Part shown: one piece after another, positions 24,035 to 32,462 of the stretch
Numbering within the stretch: position 1 is the stretch's first letter
Layout: every line of letters starts with the position of its first letter
Assembly (NCBI RefSeq): GCF_000346755.1
Contig: NZ_ANNV01000137.1
Coordinates: 1 to 39,749 of the forward strand
DNA length: 39,749 nucleotides
Source of the DNA: Pseudomonas sp. CBZ-4
GTDB taxonomy: Bacteria > Pseudomonadota > Gammaproteobacteria > Pseudomonadales > Pseudomonadaceae
Direction: 5' to 3'
The notes under the pieces: generated by a model
Databases searched by the model: none
What the model saw: only the letters and a program-made list of their open reading frames with translations
Told to the model about the DNA's origin: nothing
Made by a program: the position numbers and the translations under genes

Positions 24035-24922
24035 TCAAGACGGGTTTTGCGATTTCTGAAACAGCGCGAAACACGCCTCGGCCAGTGCCGAGCGCGGCGC
24101 GCTGCGGCGCATGATCAACCCGAGGCGCGCCAAGGTGTGGGCGTCTTCGATCGGTTGCAGGCGCAGATGCTCGGTCAGCGCGTCCAGGCCGCCGTCCAGT
24201 GGCATCACCGCACAACACAGGCCGCCGTGCACAGCTTGTAACAACTGATGGACGGCATCGGTTTGCAGCAGCGGTTGCGGGTTGAGCCCACGGCTGTGGA
24301 AGTTGTGGTCGATGGACTGGCGAAAGTGCATGCCGCTGGTGAGCATGCCCAGGGGCAACTCCGTCAGCGCCTCCCAGCTCAGGGGTTTGTCGCCAAAGCT
24401 GAAGAAGCGCTGGTCGTAGAGCAGGCCCATGCGGGTCTCGCCCAAGGCCAGGGAGTCGAAGCGTTCGTTGTCCAGGCGCTCCAGGTAGGACACGCCGAGG
24501 TCCAGGCGATTGCTCGCCAGTTGTTCAAGGATTTGCTCGGAGCTGAGTGCTGACAGCTCAAAGCGCAGGCTGGGGTGCTCTTTGTGCAGTTGTTGCATCA
24601 GCGCCAGCGGATCGAAGCTCGACAGCGGCACCACACCCAGGCGCAACGTGCCGACCAGGTTGCCGCGACAGGCGGCGGCTTCGGCCTGCAAGCCGTCATA
24701 GGCAGCCAGCACGGTGCGCGCCCAGGCCAGCACGCGTTCACCGGGGGCGGTAAAGCCTTCGAAGCGCTGGCCGCGATTGACCAGTGGCAGGTCCAGTTCT
24801 TCTTCGAGGCTGCGCAAGCGCATCGACAGGGTCGGCTGGGTAATGTGGCAACGTGCCGCGGCTTGGCCGAAGTGACGGGTTTCGTCGAGGGCGATGAGGA
24901 ATTTCAGCTGTTTGATGTCCAT
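24035..24922 (-). CDS. LysR-family transcriptional regulator
   Basis: A 295-residue LysR-type regulator. Residues 1-60 form the winged helix-turn-helix (MDIKQLKFLIALDETRHFGQAAARCHITQPTLSMRL is the signature, read from the start), followed by the two-lobed effector domain (about 90-290) opening with GTLRLGVVPLSSFDPLAL. The effector is unknown; it does not have the paired redox cysteines that would make it OxyR. It is encoded just upstream of fdhD-ydeP on the same strand, so it may control them, or the divergent lysM gene. Unlike many LysR genes, it is not divergent from its presumed targets fdhD-ydeP. Confidence 0.88.
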   Translation of the reverse strand: MDIKQLKFLIALDETRHFGQAAARCHITQPTLSMRLRSLEEELDLPLVNRGQRFEGFTAPGERVLAWARTVLAAYDGLQAEAAACRGNLVGTLRLGVVPLSSFDPLALMQQLHKEHPSLRFELSALSSEQILEQLASNRLDLGVSYLERLDNERFDSLALGETRMGLLYDQRFFSFGDKPLSWEALTELPLGMLTSGMHFRQSIDHNFHSRGLNPQPLLQTDAVHQLLQAVHGGLCCAVMPLDGGLDALTEHLRLQPIEDAHTLARLGLIMRRSAPRSALAEACFALFQKSQNPS

Positions 24923-25064
24923 CTTCGCTCCAGGGCTTATTGCAATGGCGGGGGGATTCTAGCGCGTGTAGGAGTCGTCTGGTCATTGGTCGGGCTGGAA
25001 CCAGGTTCTGTAGGACTGGTCTAGTCTTTGGCATCTGGAACTTAAACCCAAAGGAGAGCGAACC

Positions 25065-25505
25065 ATGAGTCTTTTTAGCTTTGTTAAGGAAGCCGGCGCG
25101 AAGTTGATCGACCTGTTGACACCGGGCAATGCCAACGCCGGTGAGAATCTGAAAAAGCATATCGAAGATGTGGGGCTGGGCAACCCGAACGTGCATGCCA
25201 CCGTTGACGGTGACAAGGTGACGATCACCGGTGAAGTCGCCAGCCAGGAAGAGAAAGAAAAGATCATTCTGGCGGCAGGCAATATTGCCGGGGTGGCCAG
25301 TGTTGAGGACCAGATTACGGTGTCTGGCCCGGTGGTTGCGGCCGCGCGTTTTGTCGTGGTGAAGAAGGGCGACACGCTGAGCGCTATTTCCCTGGCGGTG
25401 TACGGCAACGCCAACCAGTACAACAAGATCTTCGAGGCGAACAAGCCGATGTTGTCGCACCCGGACAAAATTTACCCAGGGCAGACGCTGCGCATTCCTG
25501 AGTAA
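25065..25505 (+). CDS. lysM: BON and LysM domain protein (YgaU/Kbp-like)
   Basis: A 146-residue protein. A BON domain covers about residues 24-90 (VHATVDGDKVTITGEVAS and so on), and a LysM domain about 97-144 (VVKKGDTLSAISLAVYGNANQYNKIFEANKP in two pieces, ending YPGQTLRIPE). E. coli YgaU, renamed Kbp, is a cytoplasmic potassium-binding protein of the same architecture. There is no cleavable signal peptide, which fits that. AAAGGAGAG lies upstream of the ATG. It is divergent from the LysR gene and convergent with yrfG across a REPIN. Confidence 0.92.
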   Translation: MSLFSFVKEAGAKLIDLLTPGNANAGENLKKHIEDVGLGNPNVHATVDGDKVTITGEVASQEEKEKIILAAGNIAGVASVEDQITVSGPVVAAARFVVVKKGDTLSAISLAVYGNANQYNKIFEANKPMLSHPDKIYPGQTLRIPE

Positions 25506-25521
25506 CGCACAGCACAGCTTG

Positions 25522-25610
25522 TGTGGGAGCCGGGCTTGCCCGCGATTGCATCACCTTGGTGTCACTGATACACCGCGGCGCCTGCATCGCGGGCAAGCCC
25601 GGCTCCCACA
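25522..25610. repeat. REPIN
   Basis: Arms TGTGGGAGCCGGGCTTGCCC at 25522 onward and the complement ending CTCCCACA at 25610, both of the CCGGGC variant. It lies between the convergent lysM and yrfG genes. Confidence 0.9.
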
Positions 25611-25632
25611 TAGAGCAACTCCAACAATGGGG

Positions 25633-26295
25633 TCAGAGTCCGCCAATGAGATCGCGGTAGTCTTCGACTGCGGCAAACTCCCCAGTGTCCTTTGGCCCCT
25701 TCTTGCTATCCGGCTCTTTCACCGCCAACAAATGCCCCACCCCAAACGCCCGCGCACTGCGCAAGATCGGCAAGGTGTCATCGATAAACAAACTGCGCGC
25801 CGGGTCAAAGCCGATATCGGCTTGCAGGGCATCCCAGAACTGCGGGTTTTCCTTGGCGAAACCGTAGTCGTGGGAGCTGATCAAACGCTCGAAATACGGC
25901 GCCAGTTCAATGCGTTCCAACTTCAATGACAGCGAATCGCGGTGCGCGTTGGTGATCATGATCACGCGCTTGCCGGCCTGTTTGATCGCCGCCAGGAAGG
26001 TGTCGGCATCCGGGCGCAGGGCGATGAGGTGGGCGGTTTCCAGCTTGAGTTCGCGCACCGGCAGCTTGAGCTCGGCACTCCAGAAATCCAGGCAATACCA
26101 TTGCAACTGTCCGGCGTTACGCTCGAACAGTGGCTGCAGTTCCATCTCGGCCATGGCCCGGCTTACCCCGTGCAGCTCGGCGTAGCGTTGCGGCAGGTGT
26201 TCCATCCAGAAATGGTTGTCGTAGTGCAGGTCGAGCAAGGTGCCGTCCATGTCCAGCAGGACGGTGTCGATGGCGTGCCAGGGCAAAGAGGGCAT
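25633..26295 (-). CDS. yrfG: GMP/IMP 5'-nucleotidase YrfG (HAD family)
   Basis: A 220-residue HAD-superfamily hydrolase; E. coli YrfG dephosphorylates GMP and IMP. HAD motif I is VLLDMDGTLLDL with nucleophile D15 and D17; motif II is the T of VIMITNAHRD; motif III/IV lies around LFIDDTLPILRSA with the acidic pair. An inserted cap domain (about 30-90) holds the substrate specificity. It is divergent from nudE, the neighbour it also has in E. coli, and the two share an 87-base gap. A purine-nucleotide housekeeping role is inferred. Confidence 0.92.
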   Translation of the reverse strand: MPSLPWHAIDTVLLDMDGTLLDLHYDNHFWMEHLPQRYAELHGVSRAMAEMELQPLFERNAGQLQWYCLDFWSAELKLPVRELKLETAHLIALRPDADTFLAAIKQAGKRVIMITNAHRDSLSLKLERIELAPYFERLISSHDYGFAKENPQFWDALQADIGFDPARSLFIDDTLPILRSARAFGVGHLLAVKEPDSKKGPKDTGEFAAVEDYRDLIGGL

Positions 26296-26382
26296 GGGGC
26301 GGTCTCATGTAAGTAGAAATATCCGACACAAACAATCGGAAAAGCCACGGTATAGTAACCCGATCACGCCAAGGAGCCGCTT

Positions 26383-26949
26383 ATGCGCCAGAAACCCACC
26401 GTCCTCGCCCGCGAAATAGTCGCCAGTAGCCGTTTGTTCCGCGTGGAGGAAGTGCAATTGCGCTTCTCCAATGGCGTTGAACGGACCTACGAACGCCTGG
26501 TGGGCCGCGGTGCCGGCTACGGCGCAGTGATGATCGTGGCGATGCTCGATGACGAGCATGCGGTGCTGGTGGAAGAGTACTGCGGCGGCACCGACGAATA
26601 TGAGCTGTCCCTGCCCAAGGGCCTGATCGAACCCGGCGAAGACGTCCTGGCGGCGGCCGAGCGGGAGCTCAAGGAAGAAGCGGGCTACGGTGCACGCCAG
26701 CTGGAACTGATTACCGAGCTGTCGTTGTCGCCGGGGTACATGAGCCAGAAAATCCAGGTGGTGCTGGCCACCGATCTCTACGAAGAACGCCTGGAAGGCG
26801 ATGAGCCTGAGCCGATGCGCGTGGACAAGGTCAACCTGCGCGAGCTGTCGCAGCTGGCGCAAAACGAGCAATTCAGCGAGGGCCGGGCCCTGGCTGCGTT
26901 GTATCTGGTACGAGACCTGTTGACTCAGCGTGGAGCGTTTGACGCATGA
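26383..26949 (+). CDS. nudE: ADP compounds hydrolase NudE
   Basis: A 188-residue Nudix hydrolase, acting on ADP-ribose, Ap3A, NADH and related compounds. The Nudix box runs from about residue 80 to 102 (GLIEPGEDVLAAAERELKEE and on to AGYG), with the expected REL.EE.G core. AAGGAG lies upstream of the ATG. Its stop overlaps the start of cysQ by four bases (ATGA at 26946-26949), so the two are cotranslated; both remove adenosine-containing nucleotide by-products. Confidence 0.95.
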   Translation: MRQKPTVLAREIVASSRLFRVEEVQLRFSNGVERTYERLVGRGAGYGAVMIVAMLDDEHAVLVEEYCGGTDEYELSLPKGLIEPGEDVLAAAERELKEEAGYGARQLELITELSLSPGYMSQKIQVVLATDLYEERLEGDEPEPMRVDKVNLRELSQLAQNEQFSEGRALAALYLVRDLLTQRGAFDA

Positions 26950-27782
26950 GCGAATTGTTTTTAGGCCACCCGTTTATCGCCCCGGTGATCGAACTGGCGC
27001 GTCAAGCCGGCGAAGTGATCCTGCCGTACTGGCGCGCCGATGTGGCCGTGACTGCCAAGGCCGATGACTCGCCGGTGACGGCGGCCGACCTGGCGGCGCA
27101 CCACCTGATCCTCGCCGGCCTCACCGCGCTTGACCCGAGCATCCCGGTGCTGTCCGAAGAAGATGCCGATATCGACCAGAGCATCCGAGCCAGTTGGCAG
27201 CGCTGGTGGCTGGTTGATCCGCTGGATGGCACCAAGGAATTTATCGCCGGCAGCGAAGAATTTACCGTCAATATCGCCTTGATCGAACAGGGCCGCGTGG
27301 TGTTTGGCGTGGTCTCGATGCCCACCAGCGGGCGTTGCTACTTCGGCGGTGCGGGCCTGGGGGCGTGGCGTTCGGACGTGAACGAAGCGCCCCGGCAGAT
27401 CCAGGTGCGCACGGCCCCGGCGGCGGGAGAAGCGTTCACCGTGGTTGCCAGCCGGCGCCACAGCAGCCCGGAGCAGGAGCGTTTGCTGGCGGGTTTGAGC
27501 GAAGGCTTGGGTGAACTGAAACTGGCGAATATCGGCAGTTCGTTGAAGTTCTGCCTGTTGGCGGAGGGCAGTGCGGATTGTTATCCGCGCCTGGCGCCGA
27601 CGTCGCAGTGGGATACCGCCGCGGCCCAGGGTGTGCTGGAAGGTGCGGGCGGCGAAGTGCTGGAGTTGAGCGGTGTGCCGTTCAGTTATCCGGCGCGGGA
27701 ATCGTTGTTGAATCCGTTCTTCCTCGCGTTGCCGGCGAAAGCGGCATGGCGCGAGCGTTTACTGGCTTTGGCACGCTCCTGA
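26946..27782 (+). CDS. cysQ: 3'(2'),5'-bisphosphate nucleotidase CysQ
   Basis: Hydrolyses 3'-phosphoadenosine-5'-phosphate, the by-product of sulphate activation, to AMP. The 278-residue protein is an inositol-monophosphatase-family enzyme with metal-binding motifs in order: SEEDADID (about 70-77), WLVDPLDGTKEFI (about 88-100), and SQWDTAAAQGVLEGAGGEV near the C-terminus. Lithium-sensitive members share these. It is coupled to nudE. The transcript likely ends in the REPIN downstream. Confidence 0.95.
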   Translation: MSELFLGHPFIAPVIELARQAGEVILPYWRADVAVTAKADDSPVTAADLAAHHLILAGLTALDPSIPVLSEEDADIDQSIRASWQRWWLVDPLDGTKEFIAGSEEFTVNIALIEQGRVVFGVVSMPTSGRCYFGGAGLGAWRSDVNEAPRQIQVRTAPAAGEAFTVVASRRHSSPEQERLLAGLSEGLGELKLANIGSSLKFCLLAEGSADCYPRLAPTSQWDTAAAQGVLEGAGGEVLELSGVPFSYPARESLLNPFFLALPAKAAWRERLLALARS

Positions 27783-27798
27783 GGCTTGCATAAATCAA

Positions 27799-27901
27799 TG
27801 TGGGAGCTGGCTTGCCTGCGATGCAGGCGCCTCGGTCTGTCAGTTAAACCGCAGTGATGCCATCGCAGGCAAGCCAGCTCCCACAAAAGCCCGTTCCCAC
27901 A
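27799..27901. repeat. REPIN with an extra half-arm
   Basis: Arms TGTGGGAGCTGGCTTGCC at 27799 onward and the complement ending CTCCCACA at 27885. Directly after, AAGCCCGTTCCCACA at 27887-27901 is a partial third arm. It lies between convergent cysQ and the YiiD_C gene. Confidence 0.88.
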
Positions 27902-27922
27902 GGTGGTTTTGTGTGAAGGCTT

Positions 27923-28378
27923 TCAGCGGTGCAGGACGTACTGGCCGGTGAAGGTCACTGCGCGGTCCTCACTACCTTCATTCACAATCCACGTCTCCAA
28001 CGTCAACCTTGCGCGGCCATAACGCTTATAGGTCGCCACAAACCGCTTCCACACCTTATCTTCCGGCGCCTGGCACACCACTGTCGCATCCCGCGTGACG
28101 GGCAGCGGATAACTGATCTGCCCCTCCTGAATCACGATATGCCCGTCCTCAATCCCTTCCTCACGCAACTGCAAATGCAGCCAGCCCCAACCCGCCAGCA
28201 CCGCGCCGCAATAAAGACTGCCGCCAAACATGGTGCTCTTGTGGTTGATATTGGCCTGCAACGGCAGGTGCAGTTCCAGCCGCCCGTGTTGCCAGTCGCG
28301 GACCTTGAGGCCCATCTCCCGGGTCAGGGGGATGTCGTGGTGCAGCACCGATTCCAGGTCATCGCTGGCGTGGGTCAT
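27923..28378 (-). CDS. YiiD C-terminal-domain thioesterase (putative)
   Basis: A 151-residue hotdog protein matching the C-terminal domain of E. coli YiiD (PF09500), with HKSTMFGGSLYCGAVLAGWGW as the helix-bearing signature. These are assigned as putative thioesterases; substrate unknown. Its ATG overlaps the dctD stop codon by four bases (ATGA at 28375-28378), so it is the last gene of dctB-dctD-thioesterase. In P. aeruginosa I recall that dctPQM transporter genes follow dctBD instead. Confidence 0.85.
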   Translation of the reverse strand: MTHASDDLESVLHHDIPLTREMGLKVRDWQHGRLELHLPLQANINHKSTMFGGSLYCGAVLAGWGWLHLQLREEGIEDGHIVIQEGQISYPLPVTRDATVVCQAPEDKVWKRFVATYKRYGRARLTLETWIVNEGSEDRAVTFTGQYVLHR

Positions 28379-29751
28379 TCGTCGTCACCACTTTGGTTGG
28401 CAAAGTTCAGGCCGTGCTTGCGCAGCTTGTCGTGCAAGGTTTTGCGCGGTACGCCCAAGGCTTCGGCGAGGCTGCGCATGGAGCCGTGGGGGCGGGTCAG
28501 TTCGGCGGCGATCAGGCTTTTTTCGAACTGCTCGACCTGTTCGCTCAAGCCGCCCGACGTGGACGTCAGCACGTGGGCATGGGGATTGTCCGGCGTGGCG
28601 TCCAGCGCCAGCTCCAGCCCGAGGGCGAAGCGTTCGGCGGCGTTCTGCAACTCACGCACATTGCCCGGCCAGCTGTGGCGCAGCAGCAGCGCGCGCTGGC
28701 CCGGTTGCAGTTCGTGCAGGGTCAGGCCGTGGCGGCTGCTGGCTTCATCGGCAAAGTGCTGGAACAGCATCAGCGCATCTTCACCGCGCTCGCGCAGGGG
28801 CGGGATGCGCAGCGAGGCGACGTTGAGGCGGTAATACAAGTCAGCGCGGAAGCGGCCCTGGTCGGCCGACTGGCGCAAATCTTCCTTGGTGGCGGCGATG
28901 ATGCGGATATCCAACGGGATCAGCTGGTTGCCGCCCAGGCGTTCCACCACGCGTTCTTGCAGCAGGCGCAGCAACTTGACCTGTACATCCAGGCTCATGC
29001 TTTCGATTTCATCGAGGAACAGCGTGCCGCCGTTGGCGAATTCGAACTTGCCGATGCGACGTTTCTGCGCGCCGGTAAACGCGCCGGGCTCGTGGCCGAA
29101 CAGTTCGCTTTCCACCACCGACTCGGCGAGGGCGCCGGCGTTGATCGCCACGAACGGCCCGCTGCGCCGGCTGGACAGATCGTGCAACGCCCGCGCGACC
29201 ACTTCTTTGCCGGCGCCGGTCTCGCCGAGGATCAGCACATCGGCCTTGGTCGCCGCCAGGGCGCCAATCTGCTCGCGCAGGCGCAGCATTTGCGGCGAGT
29301 GGCCCACCAGGCGCGTGCTCAGTTGCTGGCGGTCGCTGAGGGCCAGGCGCAGGCTGCGGTTGTCCAGCACCAGGCGGCGCAGGGCCAGGGCGCGGCGCAC
29401 GCTGTCGAGCAGGGCGTCGCTGGCGAAAGGTTTTTCCAGGAAATCATAGGCGCCTGCGCGCATGGCCTGCACTGCCAACGGCACGTCGCCATGGCCGGTG
29501 ATCAGTAGCACCGGCAGGTCCGGGTCCTGGCCGTGCAGTTCGGCGAGCAACTCCAGGCCGTCCATGCCGGGCATGCGGATGTCGCTGACCACCACCCCGG
29601 GCCAATCCCGCGACAGGCGCGCGGTGAGGCCGCTGGCTTCGCCCAGGGGCAGGACTTTCAGCCCGGCCAGGTCCAGGGTCTGGCACAGGGCCTGACGCAG
29701 GTGTGGATCGTCGTCGATCAACACCACCTGAATCCCGTTGTCGATACTCAT
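28375..29751 (-). CDS. dctD: sigma-54-dependent response regulator DctD
   Basis: A 458-residue NtrC-type activator. The receiver domain (about 8-120) has the acidic pair in VVLIDDDPHLRQ and phospho-acceptor D within VVVSDIRMPGMDG. The AAA+ domain has Walker A GETGAGKE, the sigma-54-contacting GAFTGA loop, and Walker B GGTLFLDEIESM. The C-terminal Fis-type helix-turn-helix is MRSLAEALGVPRKTLHDKL. I start it at the ATG at 29751, which overlaps the dctB stop (ATGA); the frame remains open upstream inside dctB but that part is not coding. With DctB it should activate C4-dicarboxylate transport genes, here not adjacent. Confidence 0.93.
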   Translation of the reverse strand: MSIDNGIQVVLIDDDPHLRQALCQTLDLAGLKVLPLGEASGLTARLSRDWPGVVVSDIRMPGMDGLELLAELHGQDPDLPVLLITGHGDVPLAVQAMRAGAYDFLEKPFASDALLDSVRRALALRRLVLDNRSLRLALSDRQQLSTRLVGHSPQMLRLREQIGALAATKADVLILGETGAGKEVVARALHDLSSRRSGPFVAINAGALAESVVESELFGHEPGAFTGAQKRRIGKFEFANGGTLFLDEIESMSLDVQVKLLRLLQERVVERLGGNQLIPLDIRIIAATKEDLRQSADQGRFRADLYYRLNVASLRIPPLRERGEDALMLFQHFADEASSRHGLTLHELQPGQRALLLRHSWPGNVRELQNAAERFALGLELALDATPDNPHAHVLTSTSGGLSEQVEQFEKSLIAAELTRPHGSMRSLAEALGVPRKTLHDKLRKHGLNFANQSGDDE

Positions 29752-31556
29752 ACGCTGCGGTCCTCGGACGGTTGCAGACTGACGCCCGGCGAGCCGGCAC
29801 GCAATTTCAGGGTTAACAGCGCGCCGCCTTCCTTGTGGTTGGCGAACAGCAGTTCGCCGCCAAAGGCACGCATCAAGGTGTCGCAGATCGCCAGGCCGAG
29901 GCCAAGGCCCTGGGTACGCGTCTTGGTGGTGTAGAACGGCTCGCTGGCGCGGCCCAGGGCTTCCATGCAAAAGCCCGGGCCGTTGTCGCGAATGTACAGG
30001 TTGACGCCCTGTTCGGTGGTTTCGGCACTCAGCCAGAGTTTGCGCGGCGGGCCTTTTTCGGTGAGGGCGTCGAGGGCGTTGGCCAGCAGGTTGCCGAGCA
30101 CCTGGCGCAGACGGGTTTCGCCGGCCTGCACCCACAATGTCGCCTCGGGCAGGTCGCGGATCAGCTCGACTTCCATCGAGCGCCGCCGCTTGGCCAGCAA
30201 GGCCAGGGCATCGTCCAGCGCCGGTTGCAGGCCGACGCTTTCCGGCGCATGCCGGTCGCGGCGGGCAAAGGCGCGCAGGTGGGCGATGATCGAGGCCATG
30301 CGCCCGGTCAGTTCGCTGATCAGCTTGAGGTTGCCGCGCGCATCGTCGGTGCGCTGGTGGTCGAGGAGGATCTCGGCGTTTTCCGCGTAGCTGCGGATGG
30401 CCGCCAACGGCTGGTTGAGCTCGTGGCTGATACTCGCCGACATGGTGCCCAGCGCCGACAGTTTGCCCGCCTGTACCAGATCATCCTGGGCGCGCACCAA
30501 CTCTTGTTGCGCCTGTTCGCGTTCCAGCACTTCCTGTTTCAGGCGCCGGTTCAGGCCTTCAAGGTCGCTGGTGCGCTCGATCACCCGCGCTTCCAGCTCG
30601 CGGCGTGCCTTGGCTTCGAAGGCGATGCGCTCCAGGTAGTGGCGGCGGCGCTGCATCAGCAAACCGAGCAAGAGCATCAGCACCAGCAACGTCGCGCCGC
30701 CGACGGCGACCACGGTGCGCACCGGGCGGTTGATCAAGGATTGCGGCGCGAGGATTTCCACGTTCCAGCCGGTCTCGGCAATCGCCGTGGATTGGCGCAG
30801 CCACGCCGTGGAGCTGAGGGTCAGCGGCTGCGGGTCGCGGGTCGGGTAGGGTTGGATGGCGATGATCGCCTGGCGCTCTTCGGCGGTCAGCGGGCGGGTC
30901 GCACGGAAGCGCCATTGCGGGCGTGAAGTGAGGATCACCACGCCGTTGTGGTCGGTCACCAGCAGTTGTTCCGGGGTATTGCCCCACAAGCTTTCGGTGT
31001 GGTCCAGATCGACCTTGACCACCAGCACGCCGATGATGGTGTCGCCATCGCGCACGGCGGCGGCGAAGAAGTAGCCGCGCTTGGCCGAGGTGGTACCCAG
31101 GCCGAAAAACCGTCCCAGGCGCCCGGCCATGGCTTCGCTGAAATACGGCCGGAAGGAAAAATTGCGCCCGACGAAACTGTCCTGTTTATCCCAGTTCGAT
31201 GCGGCCAGGGTCTTGCCGTGGGTGTCCATCAGGTACATCACCTCCACCCCGGCCTGGGCGGCGACGTCTTTGAGCAACTGGTTGGCGTTGGTCAGGTTGG
31301 TGCTGACCTGGGGCGCGTCCAGCGCCGTGCGCAGGGCCGGCAAGTCGCCGAGGATCTGCGGTAAAACCTCAAAGCGGTGCAGGGTGCCGAGCAGGTTGGC
31401 GACGTACAGGTCGAGGGTCTGGCGGTTCTGCCCGGCCAGTTCGTTGCGGTAATAACGCTCGGCCAGGTGCTCCAGCGGCCATAGCAGCGGCGCCAGGCAC
31501 AACGCCAACAGGGCGAGGCTGCGCCAGCGGGGTCTTCGCGGGAGGGTTGGAGTCAT
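29748..31556 (-). CDS. dctB: C4-dicarboxylate sensor histidine kinase DctB
   Basis: A 602-residue inner-membrane kinase. Membrane helices at about residues 12-30 and 285-310 flank a large periplasmic sensor (double-Cache/PDC type in this family) containing VEVMYLMDTHGKTLAASNW. A coiled stretch (about 320-370) precedes the dimerisation domain with the phospho-acceptor in SISHELNQPLAAIRSYAENA, then the ATPase with N-box LANALDALTE and G1 DNGPGF. In Pseudomonas and rhizobia DctB senses succinate, malate and fumarate and phosphorylates DctD. The assignment is by architecture and by linkage to dctD; the ligand is inference. Confidence 0.9.
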   Translation of the reverse strand: MTPTLPRRPRWRSLALLALCLAPLLWPLEHLAERYYRNELAGQNRQTLDLYVANLLGTLHRFEVLPQILGDLPALRTALDAPQVSTNLTNANQLLKDVAAQAGVEVMYLMDTHGKTLAASNWDKQDSFVGRNFSFRPYFSEAMAGRLGRFFGLGTTSAKRGYFFAAAVRDGDTIIGVLVVKVDLDHTESLWGNTPEQLLVTDHNGVVILTSRPQWRFRATRPLTAEERQAIIAIQPYPTRDPQPLTLSSTAWLRQSTAIAETGWNVEILAPQSLINRPVRTVVAVGGATLLVLMLLLGLLMQRRRHYLERIAFEAKARRELEARVIERTSDLEGLNRRLKQEVLEREQAQQELVRAQDDLVQAGKLSALGTMSASISHELNQPLAAIRSYAENAEILLDHQRTDDARGNLKLISELTGRMASIIAHLRAFARRDRHAPESVGLQPALDDALALLAKRRRSMEVELIRDLPEATLWVQAGETRLRQVLGNLLANALDALTEKGPPRKLWLSAETTEQGVNLYIRDNGPGFCMEALGRASEPFYTTKTRTQGLGLGLAICDTLMRAFGGELLFANHKEGGALLTLKLRAGSPGVSLQPSEDRSV

Positions 31557-31592
31557 GGGAGTCGGGCGCCTGGGGGTACAGGCGCATTATGC

Positions 31593-32462
31593 CTAGTGCT
31601 GCGCGGCAAGACACTCGCGCAATGCGTCCTGCCAGTGCGGCTGGCTGACGTGCCACTGCTGTTGCAGGCGACTGCAATCGAGGCGCGAGTTCAGCGGGCG
31701 TTGGGCGGGCGTGGGGTAGGCGCTGGAGGGGATCGCCTCCAGTTCGGCGCAGGCCTTGCCCTCGGCGCGCAAATGTTCGCCAATCGCCTGTGCGAAGCCG
31801 AACCATGAGGTTTCGCCCCCGGCGGTCAGGTGATAGACGCCCCATTCGCCCGCTGCGCCGGCCTGCCAGCGTTCGATCAGGGCGTGGGTGCTATTGGCGA
31901 TGCTGCCGGCCCAGGTCGGTGCGCCGATCTGGTCGGCGACGATGCGCATCTGCGGCTTCTCTTGCAGCAGGCGCTGCATGGTCTGCAGGAAGTTCTTGCC
32001 GTGGTTGGAATACACCCAGCTGGTGCGCAGGATCAGGTATTCGCCGCCCACCGCCGCAATCGCCTGCTCGCCGGCCAGCTTGCTTTGGCCGTAGACGCTG
32101 AGCGGGTTCGGCGTGTCGCTTTCGGTGTAGGGCGCCGATTTGCGGCCATCGAACACATAGTCGGTGGAGTAGTGGATCAACGGCACGCCCAGGACCTTGG
32201 CTTCTTCGGCGAGGATGCCGGGGGCGATGGCATTGATCGCGAACGCGGCGTGCGGCTCGCTTTCGGCCAGGTCCACGGCGGTGTGGGCGGCGGCGTTGAT
32301 GATCAGGTCGGGGCGGTGAGCGCGGACTTGCTGGCGGATGTGCTCGGGGTTGGCCAGGTCAAGCTGGTCGCGGCCGAGCACGATGAGCTCGCCCAAACCC
32401 TGGAGTCGCTGTTGCAGTGCCTGGGAGACTTGGCCGTGTTGGCCGGTGATCAGGATCTTCAT
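31593..32462 (-). CDS. rfbD: dTDP-4-dehydrorhamnose reductase
   Basis: Reduces dTDP-4-dehydro-L-rhamnose to dTDP-L-rhamnose with NAD(P)H, the last step of the pathway. The 289-residue SDR protein has a nucleotide-binding MKILITGQHGQVSQ start, the catalytic YGQSK (YxxxK) about residue 128, and STDYVFDG just before it. Its ATG overlaps the stop of rfbC by four bases. It is the last gene of rfbB-A-C-D; a gap of 36 bases to dctB on the same strand could let transcription continue. Confidence 0.96.
   Translation of the reverse strand: MKILITGQHGQVSQALQQRLQGLGELIVLGRDQLDLANPEHIRQQVRAHRPDLIINAAAHTAVDLAESEPHAAFAINAIAPGILAEEAKVLGVPLIHYSTDYVFDGRKSAPYTESDTPNPLSVYGQSKLAGEQAIAAVGGEYLILRTSWVYSNHGKNFLQTMQRLLQEKPQMRIVADQIGAPTWAGSIANSTHALIERWQAGAAGEWGVYHLTAGGETSWFGFAQAIGEHLRAEGKACAELEAIPSSAYPTPAQRPLNSRLDCSRLQQQWHVSQPHWQDALRECLAAQH

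Noticed and set aside
29752..30135. N-terminal extension of dctD by 128 residues
   Set aside because: It lies wholly inside dctB in another frame, is rich in Arg and Pro, and the receiver domain begins right after the ATG at 29751.
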